NCBI GenBank assembly: GCA_004026145.2
Contig: CP034989.1
Span: 9,328,022 to 9,392,021, forward strand
Reading direction: 5' to 3'
Length of the DNA: 64,000 bases
Source: Takifugu bimaculatus
Taxonomy: Eukaryota > Chordata > Actinopteri > Tetraodontiformes > Tetraodontidae
Part shown: positions 55,566 to 64,000 of the stretch, one piece after another
Numbering within the stretch: the first letter of the stretch is position 1
Layout of the letters: every line of letters begins with the position of its first letter
Made by a program: the position numbers and the translations under genes
Notes under the pieces: model-generated
The model's database searches: none
Seen by the model: only the letters and a program-made list of their open reading frames with translations
Told to the model about the DNA's origin: nothing

Positions 55566-56187
55566 TGTTGCATCGCAATACCTCACGTGTGTCACTGCCG
55601 ATCCGCGTGTTTTCTGAAGGAAGACTTGAAGAAAAATGCCAATTTCAAACTGTATTTAGCAAATAGAACCAATTCAAGATACAAATATTACAGAGCTCCA
55701 GACCAGTTCATAACCCTACAATAACAGAGTCCATTGCCAGGGCATGAAGTCTGACAACCTAACTATCCCTTGGCCCAGTCTTTTATAGAAACACATATGT
55801 AAATTATTGATGCTAATTCAGTCCAATCCAGTCCTTCTTGGATGACCTCGTCTTCTTCTTCCAGTCCCATTGGATGCTGGTACAGTCTTTGTTCTCCGTT
55901 GTTTCTCAAATGGCCAGGTCAAAGTTCACCTTCTTGCAGAGGAACTTATCAACACCACTAAACTATGCTGTCCAGTTTTAAGACGTATGTTTAACACCTT
56001 CAGCCTGACTGGCTCCTGCGATTACAACTGTCTAAACAACAATCATGTCAAGGAAGGGTCAACTGACTGCTTATCTTTATTACACTTGCTAATGTTTTCT
56101 ACCATCCCTAACTTTTAAACTAACTGTAACAGAAAACAGAAACATATGGTAGAAAAAATGGTAACAAGGTAAACAGAATTCTCTTCA
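55566..56187 (-). mobile_element. LTR inserted in the minisatellite, 622 bp, 4-bp target duplication
   Basis: The plus-strand ends are TGTTGCATCG and TTCTCTTCA (TG...CA), flanked by CTGT at 55562-55565 and 56188-56191. Removing the segment plus one CTGT rejoins the minisatellite as ...TTGTGACTGTGTTAGCATGTGACC, in register with its units. On the minus strand TATAAAA at 55781-55787 gives a U3-to-R direction. No canonical AATAAA follows it. A solo LTR is the simplest reading. Confidence 0.7.
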
Positions 56188-56366
56188 CTGTGTTAGCATG
56201 TGACCATATTAGGTTGTGACCATGTTAGTATGCGAGCGTATTAGCATGTGACCTTGTTAGCATGCTAGCAGATTAGCATTTGATCATGTTACCATATTAG
56301 CACGAGTATGATAGCATGTGACCATGTTGGCATGCGAGCATATTAGGATGTGAAATTGTTAGCATG
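56188..56366. repeat. AT-rich minisatellite, right part
   Basis: Continuation of the TTAGCATGTGACCAT-type units after the LTR insertion. Confidence 0.75.
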
Positions 56367-56914
56367 TTTATTATGTCAACTAAAAAGACAGAAAATGTTA
56401 TTGTACTGCATAAATATACAAACAGCTGAATGAGGGGACGGATAGGGGGGACATTTGGACCACTGGACCAGTTCCCCTCCACTGTTAACCTGTGAGCGTG
56501 TGTCTCCTGAAGGACGTCCACATCCTCCTCTCAGATTGATCAGACTAGAGGAAGGAGGTCTATAAAGACTACAAAGACTGTTGACCTCAAGTCTTTAAGA
56601 TCTTCTTCCTGTGTCCTCCCTTGGTCTCCACCTGGTTCCTCTTTCACACGTCTCATTTGGACCAACCTTCCTTCCTCTCCAGGACAGAGCGAGTGTGCTG
56701 CCACTTGGGGCTCCACCATCCTGTTCTTCTGTGGGACCTGGTCCTTGGCTCCACGGCTGTGTGTGGCGGGTTTCAGCGTCTCTACGCAAAACGCCGAGAC
56801 GTCGCGTGAGGAGGACCTGCTTCGGTTGTCATGGAGACTAGGAGAGGTGCACGGCAGTAACTTCTGGTGGATGAGGATCCCACCGACCGCGCTCAGAGAA
56901 ACATCACAAGCCAG
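56367..56914. other. Intergenic DNA between chst11 and slc41a2
   Basis: No recognised feature. Opposing 76- and 128-codon frames at 56540-56926 have no identifiable family. Confidence 0.35.
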
Positions 56915-57176
56915 ATCTTCAATCAAAGATAATTTTATTCATTTGTGCCCGACAGGAGCTGCAGTAGACCAATGCTAGCTAACGTCAGCCAGAGTGGGGC
57001 CCCTCCTGCCTGGGGCCCCTCCTGAATAAACCTCCCAACTGACAACAGTGCAGACCAGGTTGTGGTGTTCAGAATCTCTTCGGAGGCGCATGTGAACGTC
57101 ATAGCCACTGGCAATGCTAGCATGATTACTGTTATAGATGAGCCAAGGCCGTTATCCTCCTGAGGCTTAGTCCTCC

Positions 57177-57195
57177 TGATCCCAGGGGGCGCTGT
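57177..57195 (+). promoter_or_regulatory. CTCF-like core motif near the chst11/slc41a2 boundary
   Basis: CCCAGGGGGCGCTGTGG resembles the CTCF core (CCAGGGGGCGCT). It lies in the predicted slc41a2 3'UTR, between the two genes' coding ends. Confidence 0.35.
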
Positions 57196-57594
57196 GGCCC
57201 CTCGGAGGAGGCACCTCTGAAGCTACCAGCAGAGAGTAGAAACGCAGAGACCCGGCAGAAGGAATGACATAAACGAGGCCATGAGCTGTGCAAACATGCA
57301 CTGTAAACAGGTGATTAGCATGCAAACGCTGATTAACTACCCCCTAAGTAAGAGGGGTAGGAAACGAACACTGTTGCCGTGGCGCACCAGAGGAGAGACA
57401 CAGGTTGTGTAACCAAAGACACTGTGATGGGAAACCAGCCTGCGGTAAGAGGTCAGGATCCCCTGATGGTGACAGAACATGAGCACAGCTAGCCTACTCT
57501 GGATCGTGGATTTTGAAAGGTGCTTTGAACACACAACCTCTGTGAGCCGCTACTCCTCCTCCGCCACTGGTGCAGACTGTGTGGCACCTGCCTG

Positions 57595-57641
57595 GTGCCT
57601 CCCGACCTCAGCACCTGGTTGGAGCTGAGGTCGGGAGGCAC
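57595..57641. ncRNA. Hairpin with 18-bp perfect stem and 11-nt loop
   Basis: GTGCCTCCCGACCTCAGC at 57595-57612 is exactly inverted at 57624-57641. The loop is 57613-57623. Flanks do not extend the stem. On the minus strand it would form in the predicted slc41a2 3'UTR. It is shorter than a typical pre-miRNA, so it may be a structured UTR element or a palindromic repeat. Confidence 0.35.
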
Positions 57642-57968
57642 GTGTCCCTGTCGGCACTGGTAGAGAACACTCTGAGAACCACCTGTCTGGCTGCTACAAA
57701 TATAGAAAGAAAAGGTGACGGATTCCTGATGTCCCACCACCACAGCTCCTCTGGAGACGCCTGCTGCTGGTCCACAGCAGAGACCTGTTGAGCAGGTGCT
57801 CCAACAAACACACCTGATTATTACAAAAGGTCCACAGTAGAAATCAGTCTGCAAACCCTTCTGTGGTTTGACTGAAATGAAGCGGAGAGTGTTCAGGAAC
57901 AGCCCCCCACTGCCACAAAAGCCACCAAGGCCCACGGCGCCGTCCCCCCACCAGTGCTGCTGGGGTTG

Positions 57969-58154
57969 TCAGTCCCCCACATCGCTGTCCCGGTCCCCGA
58001 TCACCCACAGGAAGTGAAAACTGAGGGCCAGCAGGGCCGTGCCCAACAGGTCCCCCAGAGCCGTCAGGTACGGGATGGAAAAACTGTCGGGGTCTTTGCC
58101 GCTCCGCCACATGGAATGGACCATCCAGTCCGCTATACACAAGAGCAGCAGGAC
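57969..58154 (-). CDS. slc41a2: slc41a2 terminal coding exon (C-terminal 61 residues)
   Basis: Last exon of solute carrier family 41 member 2, a MgtE-like Mg2+ transporter. The minus-strand frame reads VLLLLCIADWMVHSMWRSG, then KDPDSFSIPYLTALGDLLGT and ALLALSFHFLWVIGDRDSDV, ending GD-stop. This is the conserved C-terminus of SLC41A1/A2 with the final membrane helix. The acceptor is CCTCCTCAG. The stop (TGA) is at 57969-57971. SLC41A1 has a similar end; position next to chst11, as in mammals, favours SLC41A2. Confidence 0.9.
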   Translation of the reverse strand, partial: VLLLLCIADWMVHSMWRSGKDPDSFSIPYLTALGDLLGTALLALSFHFLWVIGDRDSDVGD

Positions 58155-58340
58155 CTGAGGAGGAAACAGGCAGTCAGAGCAGGAACACAGGTGGCCACAG
58201 GTGAAAAACACATCCAGACCTTCACCATTTGATCTGAGGCTGCCGAGGGATTATAGGGTTCATCTCACGGCTGGGTTGGGGTTAGGGATTAGGGTTTAGG
58301 GGTTGGGGTTAGCCCCCGGGGATGTGGAGTAATCTGATTA
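58155..58340 (-). other. slc41a2 last intron, distal part
   Basis: Intronic; contains a GGTTAGGGATTAGGGTTTAGG telomere-like stretch at about 58272-58308, too short and irregular to be called interstitial telomere. Confidence 0.5.
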
Positions 58341-59296
58341 CCGTAATTTCCGGACTATAAGACACTAATTCTTTCCTACACTTTAAACACTGCGGCTTAT
58401 TCTACGGTGCGGCTTATTTATGTTTTTTTCGTGGCGCACTATCACAACTATTGTGAATCAGTCATTTTTACTAACCCTCATCAACGTGGAAAATACTAGA
58501 AGAAAAGCATATGATGCGACTTTTAAGTTAAAAGCGATCACTCTGGCGGTTGAAGAAGGAAATCGAGCTGCCGCGCGTAATCTTGGCATACATTACGGTA
58601 ATCAATGGCGAGAAGGTGGAGACGCCCGCCGGAAGAACTGATCCAAAGCAAAAGGACGACAAAAGCTTTTAGACGTAAACGTCGCAGGTGGCCCGAGCTT
58701 GAAAAGGTTCTGGAAGACTGGGTCAACACACAGAGAGCAGGCGGCCGCGGTGTTTCCGCTGCACAAATCAGACGGAAGGCAAAAGCAATCGCCACCGCGA
58801 TGAAAATAGAAGATTTTAGAGGTGGGCCATCGGGGAGTTTTAGATTGTTTATTGTTTGAGTAAAAAAGCATAAACAACGTAATTTGTGTGTAGCTGATAC
58901 AAACGTATATTTCAAGGTAGCTGCATTACAGACACCGTTAGGAAAAATAAGCATTTACCGGTAGAATATATTTATGTTGCTAAGCGGATTAAATTAAAAG
59001 AAAAGTTAAAAAATCCTGATGTGATAAAATTTGGATTTAAGGTCTCTGTATAAACATACAAGTGAAAAGAGTGGCTGTTGTTCCTTACCTGTCTGTTTGT
59101 CACTCGTCAGTGACTCGTCTCTTACGGTAATAAAAACATATAAATGAATGTTTTCGATCTAATTTTTCATATTACTACGTGGGATACCTGCGGCTTAAAA
59201 TCCGGTGCGGCTTGTATAAGTACAAAATTGATTTTCTTTCTAAAATTAGATTATGCGGCTTTTAATCAGGTGCGCTCTGTAGTCCAGAAATTACGG
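58341..59296 (+). mobile_element. pogo-like DNA transposon, 956 bp, TA target duplication
   Basis: Terminal inverted repeats CCGTAATTTCCGGACTATAAG and (inverted) CCGTAATTTCTGGACTACAG are bounded by TA at 58339-58340 and 59297-59298. Inside are remnants of a pogo-like transposase. It is short, so it is an internally deleted copy, lying in the last intron of slc41a2. Confidence 0.8.
58485..58860 (+). pseudogene. pogo-like transposase N-terminus (HTH), broken
   Basis: Two frames encode ENTRRKAYDATFKLKAITLA, then EEGNRAAARNLGI, followed by WRRPPEELIQSKRTTKAFRR and a CENP-B-type HTH (LEDWVNTQRAGGRGVSAAQI, then RRKAKAIATAMKIEDFRG). They are joined by a frameshift near 58605. The catalytic DDE domain is absent. 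Confidence 0.7.
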
Positions 59297-59298
59297 TA

Positions 59299-59913
59299 AC
59301 CGCAAGACGCTGGTGCATTAATCAGATTAACTCTGGGGATTTTAGTTTACAGGTCCTGGCTACAGAGGCAGAAACCACCAGCAGAACCTGAGGATGAAAC
59401 CACTGGACATCACACAAAAGCCTGTTTTTTTTATTTTATTTTAACAAGGACATGAAGCTAAGCTAATTCCTGCTAACAAAGCCCTTTAACCATTAGCTGT
59501 CCAGGGTTCCCCCACCTCCAGTTGGCAACACCACAAAGAACTCAAAAGCCTGAGCATGTGACCATGAGGACCAGCAGCAGATGGAAGGATGAGACCCATC
59601 AGGAGACAGTAACGGGACTGAGGTGGACCCTCTGAAGCCAGCTCCACTGCCCTCTGGACCAAACACAACAGAGCCTTGCTAGACATGGACGGTTGGAACC
59701 ATTATGGAGATATCATCTAAACATGAAGGTCTGCTAGCTTGTTTTTATGCTGACAGAAGCTAAAGATAACTACTAGCAAAAAATGGTGCTGTGATGTCCC
59801 CCACCAGCTCATTCATCACACTAGTCCTGCTGAGGGACAAGCGTGGATCAGGAAGACTGGAGGGACCGGCCATTCCTCCTTCTAGCTGGGCTCCTGTACC
59901 GGAGGCCTGGGAG
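59299..59913 (-). other. slc41a2 last intron, unique segment
   Basis: No supported feature. Confidence 0.4.
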
Positions 59914-60340
59914 CTAGAGGGTCCAGCTATGTAGCTGAGCTGTTGCTAATACTGCTCTTATCTGGACAGATCTCAAACATTCTTCCTGGGACCTGTAGGA
60001 GAAACTCCTCCAGCTTGCTGTGTGCCTTCTCAGACCCTGGGGTTGCTCCAGTTCCTTCAGCCTGATGTTGCTCTCGTTGGTGGCTACCACATCTGTCACC
60101 ACAGCCTTCTGGTCCACGTTGTACACCACGATGTGGGTCAGGTGGTAGATCCTCCACCTTGGATCTTCCCCGCTGTGGTAGAACCTGGTTTCTATCCCTC
60201 TGGTACTCAGAGCCTCCACCCTGTCCTTCAGACCAGCCTTTTCCAGCCACTGCTGTGGATTTTCTGGTATCAGCCACTTCCTGGGTTTGGCAGTGGTGGT
60301 GTAGCGTGCAGTGGTTGCTCTTTAGCACTAGGTTCATGAT
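59914..60340 (-). pseudogene. Non-LTR retrotransposon ORF2 C-terminal fragment
   Basis: Minus strand: WRIYHLTHIVVYNVDQKAVV, then TDVVATNESNIRLKELEQPQ, and LEEFLLQVPGR in a second frame. These resemble the C-terminal part of fish ORF2 proteins of the type with ...DVAIPNDSNIRKKE and ...WLQQIPG, followed by an alanine-rich end. It is a short, frameshifted remnant; the clade is uncertain. Confidence 0.45.
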
Positions 60341-60368
60341 GAAACATGATCGCCTGACAGGCCTCCGT

Positions 60369-60479
60369 GGTTTGGTTTGGTTTGGTTTGGTTTGGTTTGG
60401 CCCTGGGATTCTGGAAAGCACCTTGAAACAATTTTGATTGTAAAATACGCTATATAAATAAAGATTGATTTGATTTGAT
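60369..60479 (+). mobile_element. (GGTTT)n plus L2-like 3' tail fragment
   Basis: Six GGTTT repeats lead into GGCCCTGGGATTCTGGAAAG, then CACCTTGAAACAATTTTGAT and TATATAAATAAAGATTGATT with TTGATT repeats. Only the terminal ~80 bp of the L2-like tail remains. Confidence 0.75.
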
Positions 60480-60952
60480 CGCTGCTGTGAAGGAAACAGA
60501 CAGTCACATGATGTTTTCTTAGCCAAAGGTATCCAAACTAGTAGGAGAGCAAATGGACCCCCAGTGGGACCTCCCCCTTCACAAGTTGCACCACAATGAT
60601 TGTGTCTTCTCACGCAGATGCGACAACCACGAACAGCGTTGTCTTATTCTAAGTGATGATCGGGGACACCCCCGTTCCCCCCCAGCCCTGTTATCAGTCA
60701 GGGTTGGGCCAGAGCCAGAACCAGAACCACAGGCTGCAGCTCCTTGAACGTCCACATCAGGTTACAACTAAGCCAGAATTCCATCAATTCACAAACCAGT
60801 CCTTTCTTTCTGACTTGGTTTGGAAAGCCTGTTTCTAAAGGAAAGAGATTTGAATCATTGATGAGAGCCCATCAAGACTCCAGCTGCCGGTGAACCACGT
60901 ACACGTACAGCATCTCTCCCACCAGGAAGGGGGGGGACCACGAGAAGCTCAC
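60480..60952 (-). other. slc41a2 last intron, proximal part
   Basis: Intronic; ends (on the minus strand, begins) at the donor after exon 60953-61101. No other feature. Confidence 0.45.
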
Positions 60953-61101
60953 CTGCAGCAGAGCCGTAGCCAGGTAGACAGACATGAAGATGGGCGTCAG
61001 GGTGGTGTGTCCACTCTTCATCAGATGGATGGTGTACAGGAAGATCACATGACCAGGGACCACCAGGAGGATGAGCACCTGTGCAGATCGATGATTGGCA
61101 C
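60953..61101 (-). CDS. slc41a2: slc41a2 penultimate coding exon
   Basis: A 149-bp exon reading (after a split Gly) ANHRSAQVLILLVVPGHVIF, then LYTIHLMKSGHTTLTPIFMS and VYLATALLQ. This matches the SLC41 second MgtE-like domain (NNKSAQVLLLLVIPGH, HLMKSGHT). Acceptor TGCTTTAG and donor CTGCAG|GTGAGC. It starts in phase 1 and ends in phase 0, consistent with both neighbours. It contributes membrane helices near the C-terminus. Confidence 0.9.
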
Positions 61102-61208
61102 CTAAAGCAGGGGGAGGGGCCTCCGTGTGAGGGAGGAGGGGTTAGGGTGAGAGGGTTGCTAATCACAACTGGATGTCCCAGTCTTCGGTCGGTGTTCACA
61201 GGACTGAC
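61102..61208 (-). other. slc41a2 short intron, 107 bp
   Basis: A GT-AG intron (GTCAGT...CTTTAG) between the two exons; removal restores RTFCGTGANHRSAQ. Confidence 0.85.
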
Positions 61209-61340
61209 CTGTTCCACAGAATGTGCGGCAAGGGTAGTAGCAGCCCTTGGTCTCGTCAGGAACCTCCCCAGGTGCACAGTGGAAATGCAGGTGGGTGGAG
61301 ATCCTGCTGGACTGGATGGCTACCAGGTTACCCCCGATTC
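61209..61340 (-). CDS. slc41a2: slc41a2 antepenultimate coding exon
   Basis: A 132-bp exon encoding GIGGNLVAIQSSRISTHLHF, then HCAPGEVPDETKGCYYPCRT and FCGTG. GIGGNLVAIQ.SRIST is the signature of the second MgtE-like repeat of SLC41 transporters, and the PDE.KGCYYPCRTF loop is also conserved. Acceptor TTGTCCAG; donor ACAG|GTCAGT, phase 1. Upstream exons are not found up to 64000, so they lie beyond the window. Confidence 0.9.
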
Positions 61341-62187
61341 CTGGACAAGAGAGGAGCTTCTTTAGAGCCCAACAACGACCACAACAAGAGAGCGTATCAA
61401 CTGTATGAACTCAGCTCATCAACATAATACTTGAAGGCTAAACAAAATTATCAAGTGAGAAAGGGAGATCGCCTCTGGTTCTTGTGTTCCAACCCTCCCA
61501 GGAGGGGGGTTCTTCAGGAACACGACGGTTTTTTTCTGCAGGGCATCTCTGACTCATTAAAAACAAGCAGCATTTGGGCTTCCTGGGGCAGGGGGCGGTT
61601 TTCCCCACTTGAGTTGGAGGAGTTATTTCAGCTCTACGTAGCAGCAGTCTGATCAGGTCCAGGGAGAAGCTTCGGGCCCTGCATGCTGATGTTAGCAGGG
61701 CTGGAAATTAATGATTGATGCTGGGATTTTTTGCCAGTTAAGATGCTCCATACAGATAAACGCTACATGTGCCCTCATCTATAACTTCGAATGGGTTCAA
61801 CATTCCAAATCTGCATTCATCCATTCAGACACTTGACGTGGCAGAGGTGACCTCACAGGTCTGCTCATCACCAAACACGCAGGTTTACGACCTCTTTGGG
61901 GTCCATGAGCATGGACCACAAGGTCCTCAGGGATCCAGATGGGATTAATTGGTGTGACGACACTGGGGGCAACAATGGGAAACCTTTGAGCGTCCCATTA
62001 CAGGTCAGAAGACAGAGGACAATGCAATCCAGGAGACACATCAACACAGGAAACTCAACCAAAGAGAGGGAAACCAGCTGCAAAGAGATAAAAAAAAAGG
62101 TCCCAACCTGAATCTATGGATGTCAGATATGATCTGGATTATTGTTGCTGTTCTGCTGACGTGAGCCAGCGACCTCTCAGCCAACGA
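61341..62187 (-). other. slc41a2 intron, no feature
   Basis: Intronic sequence leading to exons outside the window. Nothing else recognised. Confidence 0.45.
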
Positions 62188-62556
62188 GCAGTAGCAGTAG
62201 TACTAGTAGCAGCAATAGTAGCAGTGGTAGTAACAGTAGTAGTAGCAGCAATAGTAGTAGCAGCAATAGTAGTAGTAGTAGCAGCAGTAACAGTGGTAGT
62301 AACAGTAGTAGCAGCAATAGTAGGAGGAGCAGCAGCAGTAGCAGTGGCAGTAACAGTAGTAGCAGCAGCAGTAGTAGCAGCAGTAGTAGTAGCAGCAATA
62401 GTAGTAGTAGCAGTGTAGTAACAGTAATATTGGCAGTAGTAGTAGAAGCAGCAGCAGTAGTAGCAGTCATAGTAGCAGTACTAGTAGTAGCAGTCATAGC
62501 AGCAGTAGTATTGGTAGTAGTAGCAGCAGTAGCAGTATTGGTAGTTGCAGTATTTG
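62188..62556. repeat. AGC/AGT imperfect triplet tract, ~370 bp
   Basis: The same AGC/AGT alphabet as the tract at 28705-29850, with AAT and ACA triplets interspersed. The 100- and 106-codon frames on either strand are artefacts. Confidence 0.9.
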
Positions 62557-62589
62557 CCTCCAGAACATTCGTACTGCAGAGGCAGAGTA

Positions 62590-62941
62590 CCGTATTTTCA
62601 CGACTATAAGGCGCACCTAAAACACTGAGATTTTCTCAAAAATCTACAGTGCGCCTTATAATATGGAGCACCTTGTGTGTGGACTGAGTTCCAAAATCTG
62701 CTGTGCGCCTTTGGTGGGTGCACTACGGTAAACGCTCTGCCAATCGATTAGCGGCACACCTACGCATAAGGATCCCCTAAAATGGCACTCACTGTTTTAC
62801 TTCCGTTGTCATTTTTTACTGTATGTTTCAGCATGCGCCTAATATACTGTGCACCTTATGTATGTTTTAAATACAGAAATAGCACCCATAACTGAGACTG
62901 CGCCTTTTAATACAGTGCGCCTTATGGTCGTGAAAATACGG
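62590..62941. mobile_element. pogo-like MITE, 352 bp, TA target duplication
   Basis: The terminal inverted repeats match at 26 of 27 positions: CCGTATTTTCACGACTATAA on the left and, inverted, CCGTATTTTCACGACCATAA on the right, both followed by GGCGCAC. TA duplications lie at 62588-62589 and 62942-62943. There is no coding content. Its terminus matches the pogo-like fragment ending at 8608. Confidence 0.88.
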
Positions 62942-62943
62942 TA

Positions 62944-64000
62944 CATGCGCAGCAGCAGAAAATGATGGAGGGGCATCATGTGCTTGTCTCTGTGAGCAAG
63001 TGTGCAGAGCTGATTCTGACTTTGTGGTTCTGTGGCTGGAAGGCTGTTTGGGCTGGCTGGGGGGCTCAGAGGGTGGGGGGCGGTTCTTTGAAGCTCAGTC
63101 GGGGGGAGAGGTAGACTGAAACAGGTTTGGGGTGATGTGACTTATTCAGGTCACTGGGTCTGACAGGAGGAATTGGGGCCAGAGGCAGTGAGGAGGTCTG
63201 GGCTGCGTGGGGGACCGTGGGGGTCTGAGCTCCTCTCAGACAGTGGTTTTGGCTTCGTCTCTTTCACTTTGTTCAACAGCAAATATCACATGTGACTAGG
63301 AGGACCTCATTTGACATTTGAAGAGCCAAATCTTTGAAGCTTTCTAGTGAAAGCGCCACCAATCCGTCTCTGATGCGAGAACAAGATGTGTTGGGGACTT
63401 GAAATCAGGTCCCAAACTGCGTCAACCAGACAGACAGAAGTTGGAGAGTGAAGAGAAAGACGCTGTACGTGATGTTCCAGCCATTTGTGTTCAGGAAGCA
63501 GAAAATCAATTCAAGTCAGACCTGCGTCTCATCAGTGTCTCCTCAGCTGGACGGCCAAGCAGATCTGCTGGTTGCGGAGGTGCCACGACTGGGAGAGATG
63601 GTGTGTGTTAAGTGAGGACAGATGGACTGTGGTCCAGTGGAGGAAGCCGCCTCATTAAGCTGCTCATTTACGCTAATGAGCGCTTGGAGCCCGACGGAGA
63701 AACTCTCATTTATCTTTAACTGTTGAGTGAACCTTCAGAGCTGAGAGTTGCACCGGCAGAGCCAAGCAGGTGCCAGCGGCTCATTCATCTTCAGCAGAGA
63801 CACAAAGACCCCCATAACCGACGCCTAGGATGACCGAGGTCTTCATGGGTACGTTTGTAGGGAGTGAGCGGTCCTACGTCCCTGCAGGAGACAGACGTAC
63901 ACCAGCTGCTCTGCACCCTTCAGGCTCTCTTTACATTTGACTGTTTGCTTTTTGGAATCCTTTTAAGAAGCTTCTTGTTTACAAATCTGGAGACGGCCTC
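62944..64000 (-). other. slc41a2 intron up to window edge
   Basis: No exon of slc41a2 was recognised here and no TE motif is evident. The short plus-strand frame at 63399-63611 has no family. Confidence 0.4.

Larger units (their letters stand above)
56915..57968 (-). other. slc41a2: Predicted slc41a2 3'UTR
   Basis: Sequence following the slc41a2 stop on the minus strand, with AATAAA at 56934-56939 (plus-strand TTTATT). About 1 kb, no coding similarity. It contains a strong hairpin at 57595-57641. Confidence 0.45.

Noticed and set aside
58272..58308. Interstitial telomere repeat
   Set aside because: Only a few irregular GGTTAGGG/GGGTTTAGG words; too short and imperfect.
61868..62083. 71-codon minus-strand hydrophobic frame considered as a further slc41a2 exon
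   Set aside because: The sequence does not match the expected segment before GIGGNLVAIQ, and no correctly phased splice sites flank it.

Overview
The window is nuclear DNA from a vertebrate, almost certainly a teleost fish. It holds the complete coding sequence of one vertebrate gene, chst11, and the 3' end of a second, slc41a2. Both have vertebrate-type split exons with GT-AG introns. They sit in a background of typical fish transposable elements (L2-clade and Tx1-like LINEs, a Penelope-like element, hAT and pogo-like DNA transposons, retroviral-type LTRs) and long simple-sequence tracts. No bacterial, organellar or tRNA/rRNA genes were recognised.

Layout. 1-2.4 kb: AT-rich intergenic DNA with one possible poly(A) signal and a 42-bp tandem repeat. 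2.6-3.4 kb: an LTR with primer-binding site, probably split by a second LTR. 3.4-7.0 kb: three head-to-tail units of a Tx1-like LINE ORF1 (minus strand). 7.0-9.35 kb: a nest, pogo-like inside hAT inside an L2 tail. 10.1-11.7 kb: an LTR-like module, a TTF-finger hAT fragment and a 702-bp solo LTR with 5-bp target duplication. 12.2-14.9 kb: two internally deleted L2-like copies lying tail to tail. 15.1-20.4 kb: a pogo-like remnant, then a nearly full-length but broken L2-clade LINE with an esterase-type ORF1. 21.4-22.2 kb: a 13-bp minisatellite and an L2 tail.

24.06-51.8 kb: chst11 (plus strand), encoding chondroitin 4-O-sulfotransferase 1. Four coding exons (24060-24177, 44545-44630, 50820-51049, 51171-51795) join in frame to a 352-residue type II Golgi protein, the same length as human CHST11, with both PAPS-binding motifs intact. 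Intron 1 (20.4 kb) carries a 1.1-kb AGC/AGT triplet tract, 35-bp and 11-bp minisatellites, dinucleotide runs, a Penelope-like fragment and a hAT MITE with perfect 8-bp target duplication. Intron 2 carries L2 tails, a hAT remnant and a reverse transcriptase fragment.

52.7-56.9 kb: intergenic, with a 583-bp solo LTR (5-bp duplication) and an AT-rich minisatellite split by a 622-bp LTR (4-bp duplication). 56.9-64 kb: slc41a2 (minus strand), last three coding exons of a Mg2+ transporter and a predicted 3'UTR; the rest lies beyond the right edge. chst11 and slc41a2 converge tail to tail, as in mammals, which supports both identifications. The two proteins do not share a pathway: one modifies chondroitin in the Golgi, the other moves Mg2+ across membranes. 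Everything else is mobile or repetitive DNA.
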